Shown in pieces: positions 62,698 to 64,000 of a stretch of DNA of 64,000 nt. Origin of the DNA: Planctomycetota bacterium. GTDB taxonomy: Bacteria > Planctomycetota > UBA1135 > UBA2386. The translations under genes were made by a program, and so were the position numbers. Under the pieces are notes generated by a model. That model was given only the letters and a program-made list of their open reading frames with translations, was not told the origin of the DNA and made no database searches. The stretch lies in NCBI GenBank assembly GCA_025459175.1, contig JALORC010000011.1, forward strand, positions 1 through 64,000. Reading direction: 5' to 3'. The stretch's first letter is position 1. Every line of letters begins with the position of its first letter.

Positions 62698-64000
62698 TCA
62701 GGGCAGCAAGAACGCGCGCAGCATCGGCAGCAGCACATCGGGCTCGGCGCCGAGCGCCTGCAGCGCGGCGGCCGTCGACGCACCCGCGACCTCGATCACG
62801 TGCACATCGAGCTGGCGCTGCGCGAGCTCCAATCCGACCCGCATCGTGTGATTCCGCGCTGGTGAGGGATCTCCGTCCGCTTGCACCAGCAACAGCGCCG
62901 GCCTCGCCTCGCGCGCGTCGCCGGCCAGCTGCGCGACCAGGTCGCCGCAGTCGCCGAGCTGCGCCCCCGCCACGATGCGCCCGTGCAAGCCATCGCGCCA
63001 ACCGAGCGGCGCCAACGCCACGGCGCGACCACCTGCCGCGGCACCGCCGAGGAACCGGGGCGCCGGCAACCGGAGCCCGGCCGCCTGCTGCTGCAGTTGT
63101 TGCCAAGCCACCACCAACGAGTTCACCGCTCCATCGCCCGGTTCCTGCACTGCCACCGCGATGCCGTGCGGCACCAGAGCCAGCGCAACCACCTCGGCGA
63201 GCTGCCGCTCCGCCGCGTCCGCCACCGCCCACAGCAGCGTCGCGGTCGCCGCGCGCGCCGCCGGCAACAGCAGCTGGCAGCGGCCACCACCGGCCGGCAA
63301 CTGCACCGTCTGTCGTTGCACGTCACCGAGGCCAGCGGTGGCGCGGCTCGGCCCGGGCGGGTTGTCGACGAACGCGACGATGCGCGCGAGCACCGGATCC
63401 TCGCGCCGCTGCAGTTCCCAGAAGTAGTCGGTATGGCCGCGGCCGGACAGTTCCCCTGCCTGCACGCCGACCCCGAGATCGCGCAGCCGATCGCGCAGCA
63501 TGCGCGCGGACAACGCCATGCCCGGCATGTCCCGCTGCCCCCACAACAGCAACATCGGCGGATCGTTCGCGGAGGCGTGCGCGAACGGCGCCGCCGGCCC
63601 ACGCGCTGCCAGGTCGTCGCCGAACACCCTGTCGAGCGCAGGATGCCGCACGCGCAGTTCGTGCACGCCCGACAACGCGAGGATCCCGCCGATCGCCGCG
63701 CGCGGCACGCCGGTCGCCGCCAGACGCGCGTCTTCGAGTCCGAGCCAGCTGACCAGATGCGCGCCCGACGAGTGCCCCATCAGGAACAGTCGGCTGCCGT
63801 CGTAGCCATACTCGTCGGCGTGTCGATGCAGCCAGGCGAGCGCGCGTCCGCAGTCGTCGACCATGTCGGCGGGCTTGCCGAACGGGAACAACTGCGTGTT
63901 GATGCATGCACACGCGATGCCGTGCGCCGACAGCGCCCGTGCCAGCCCGCTGCCGATCTCCTTCTTGCCACCGGTCCACACGCCGCCATGGACGAACATC
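62698..64000 (-). CDS. secreted or cytoplasmic alpha/beta hydrolase, 5' end outside window
   Basis: At least 433 residues, open to the window edge, so the true start is unseen. The visible part begins FVHGGVWTGGKKE, an oxyanion-hole strand normally preceded by about 40 or more residues. MGHSSGAHLVSW is the GxSxG nucleophile, LLLWGQRDMPGM and SGRGHTDYFW the acid and His regions. The second half (about 245-433) looks like a divergent second hydrolase fold (LLLVQADGDPSPARNHTMR) lacking a clear GxSxG. Function of the second half unknown. Followed 4 bases later by DUF2752. Confidence 0.72.
   Translation of the reverse strand, partial: MFVHGGVWTGGKKEIGSGLARALSAHGIACACINTQLFPFGKPADMVDDCGRALAWLHRHADEYGYDGSRLFLMGHSSGAHLVSWLGLEDARLAATGVPRAAIGGILALSGVHELRVRHPALDRVFGDDLAARGPAAPFAHASANDPPMLLLWGQRDMPGMALSARMLRDRLRDLGVGVQAGELSGRGHTDYFWELQRREDPVLARIVAFVDNPPGPSRATAGLGDVQRQTVQLPAGGGRCQLLLPAARAATATLLWAVADAAERQLAEVVALALVPHGIAVAVQEPGDGAVNSLVVAWQQLQQQAAGLRLPAPRFLGGAAAGGRAVALAPLGWRDGLHGRIVAGAQLGDCGDLVAQLAGDAREARPALLLVQADGDPSPARNHTMRVGLELAQRQLDVHVIEVAGASTAAALQALGAEPDVLLPMLRAFLLP

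Overview
The window is a dense (57 genes), very GC-rich stretch of bacterial chromosome, all ordinary genome sequence with no rRNA, tRNA, CRISPR array, transposase, phage gene or origin that I could recognise. Several features together suggest a planctomycete (phylum Planctomycetota), probably one of the uncultured or marine Poly30/Pla163-like lineages: an ECF sigma factor beside a Ser/Thr kinase with TPR tail, further large kinases, secreted proteins with a shared C-terminal module, a SWIB-domain protein, DUF2752, a sulfatase-modifying-factor-like secreted protein, and sparse use of Shine-Dalgarno sequences. The assignment is an inference; no marker phylogeny was possible.

Layout. 1-11029 is mostly housekeeping on the minus strand: a MazG-like/SpoIIE-phosphatase pair, rimO-pgsA-pgpA-SGNH hydrolase (phospholipid head-group and ribosome modification), rpsF-rpsR-rplI, and glmU-prs-rplY-pth. 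11280-13187 is a secreted PQQ-type sugar dehydrogenase-like protein. 13392-19560 is a plus-strand surface-polysaccharide cluster (KpsS-like protein, Wzx-like flippase, two methyltransferases, two family-2 glycosyltransferases), followed by a minus-strand XRE regulator and rsmJ. 21078-25895 holds minus-strand yicC-gmk-coaC-prmA, secG, tpiA and a type I-beta DAHP synthase. 25987-38930 holds envelope and signalling genes: an alpha/alpha-toroid secreted protein with a coiled-coil lipoprotein, a secreted repeat protein, a MASE1 hybrid histidine kinase, a VOC protein, a Ser/Thr kinase and another secreted protein. 39031-47825 has a B12-type radical SAM protein, a Zn-ribbon methyltransferase, an ECF-sigma/kinase pair and a three-subunit FAD/2Fe-2S amine dehydrogenase. 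48006-64000 has SWIB, SUMF-like and coiled-coil secreted proteins, a dipeptidase, a metallophosphatase, a sigma54 activator divergent from an atypical kinase, gluQ/rsgA, two secreted hydrolases, HutD and DUF2752.

Genes are packed tightly: many neighbours overlap by 4 bases (ATGA or GTGA), the longest gap is about 250 bases, and no gene-free stretch exceeds 300 bases. Most long open frames opposite the listed genes are shadows created by the high GC content.

The most unusual signals are non-coding or modular. (1) Four secreted proteins end in the same kind of C-terminal module, and three of their genes carry a related hairpin beginning at the stop codon, with compensating changes in the outer stem. 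(2) Several transcription-unit starts have a TANNNT-type -10 box only 6-7 bases before the start codon, suggesting leaderless mRNAs. (3) A 15-bp tandem repeat lies between two convergent genes. (4) A sigma54 activator with an FHA-like N-terminus is divergent from a membrane-anchored kinase-like protein with HGD and DFE in place of HRD and DFG.
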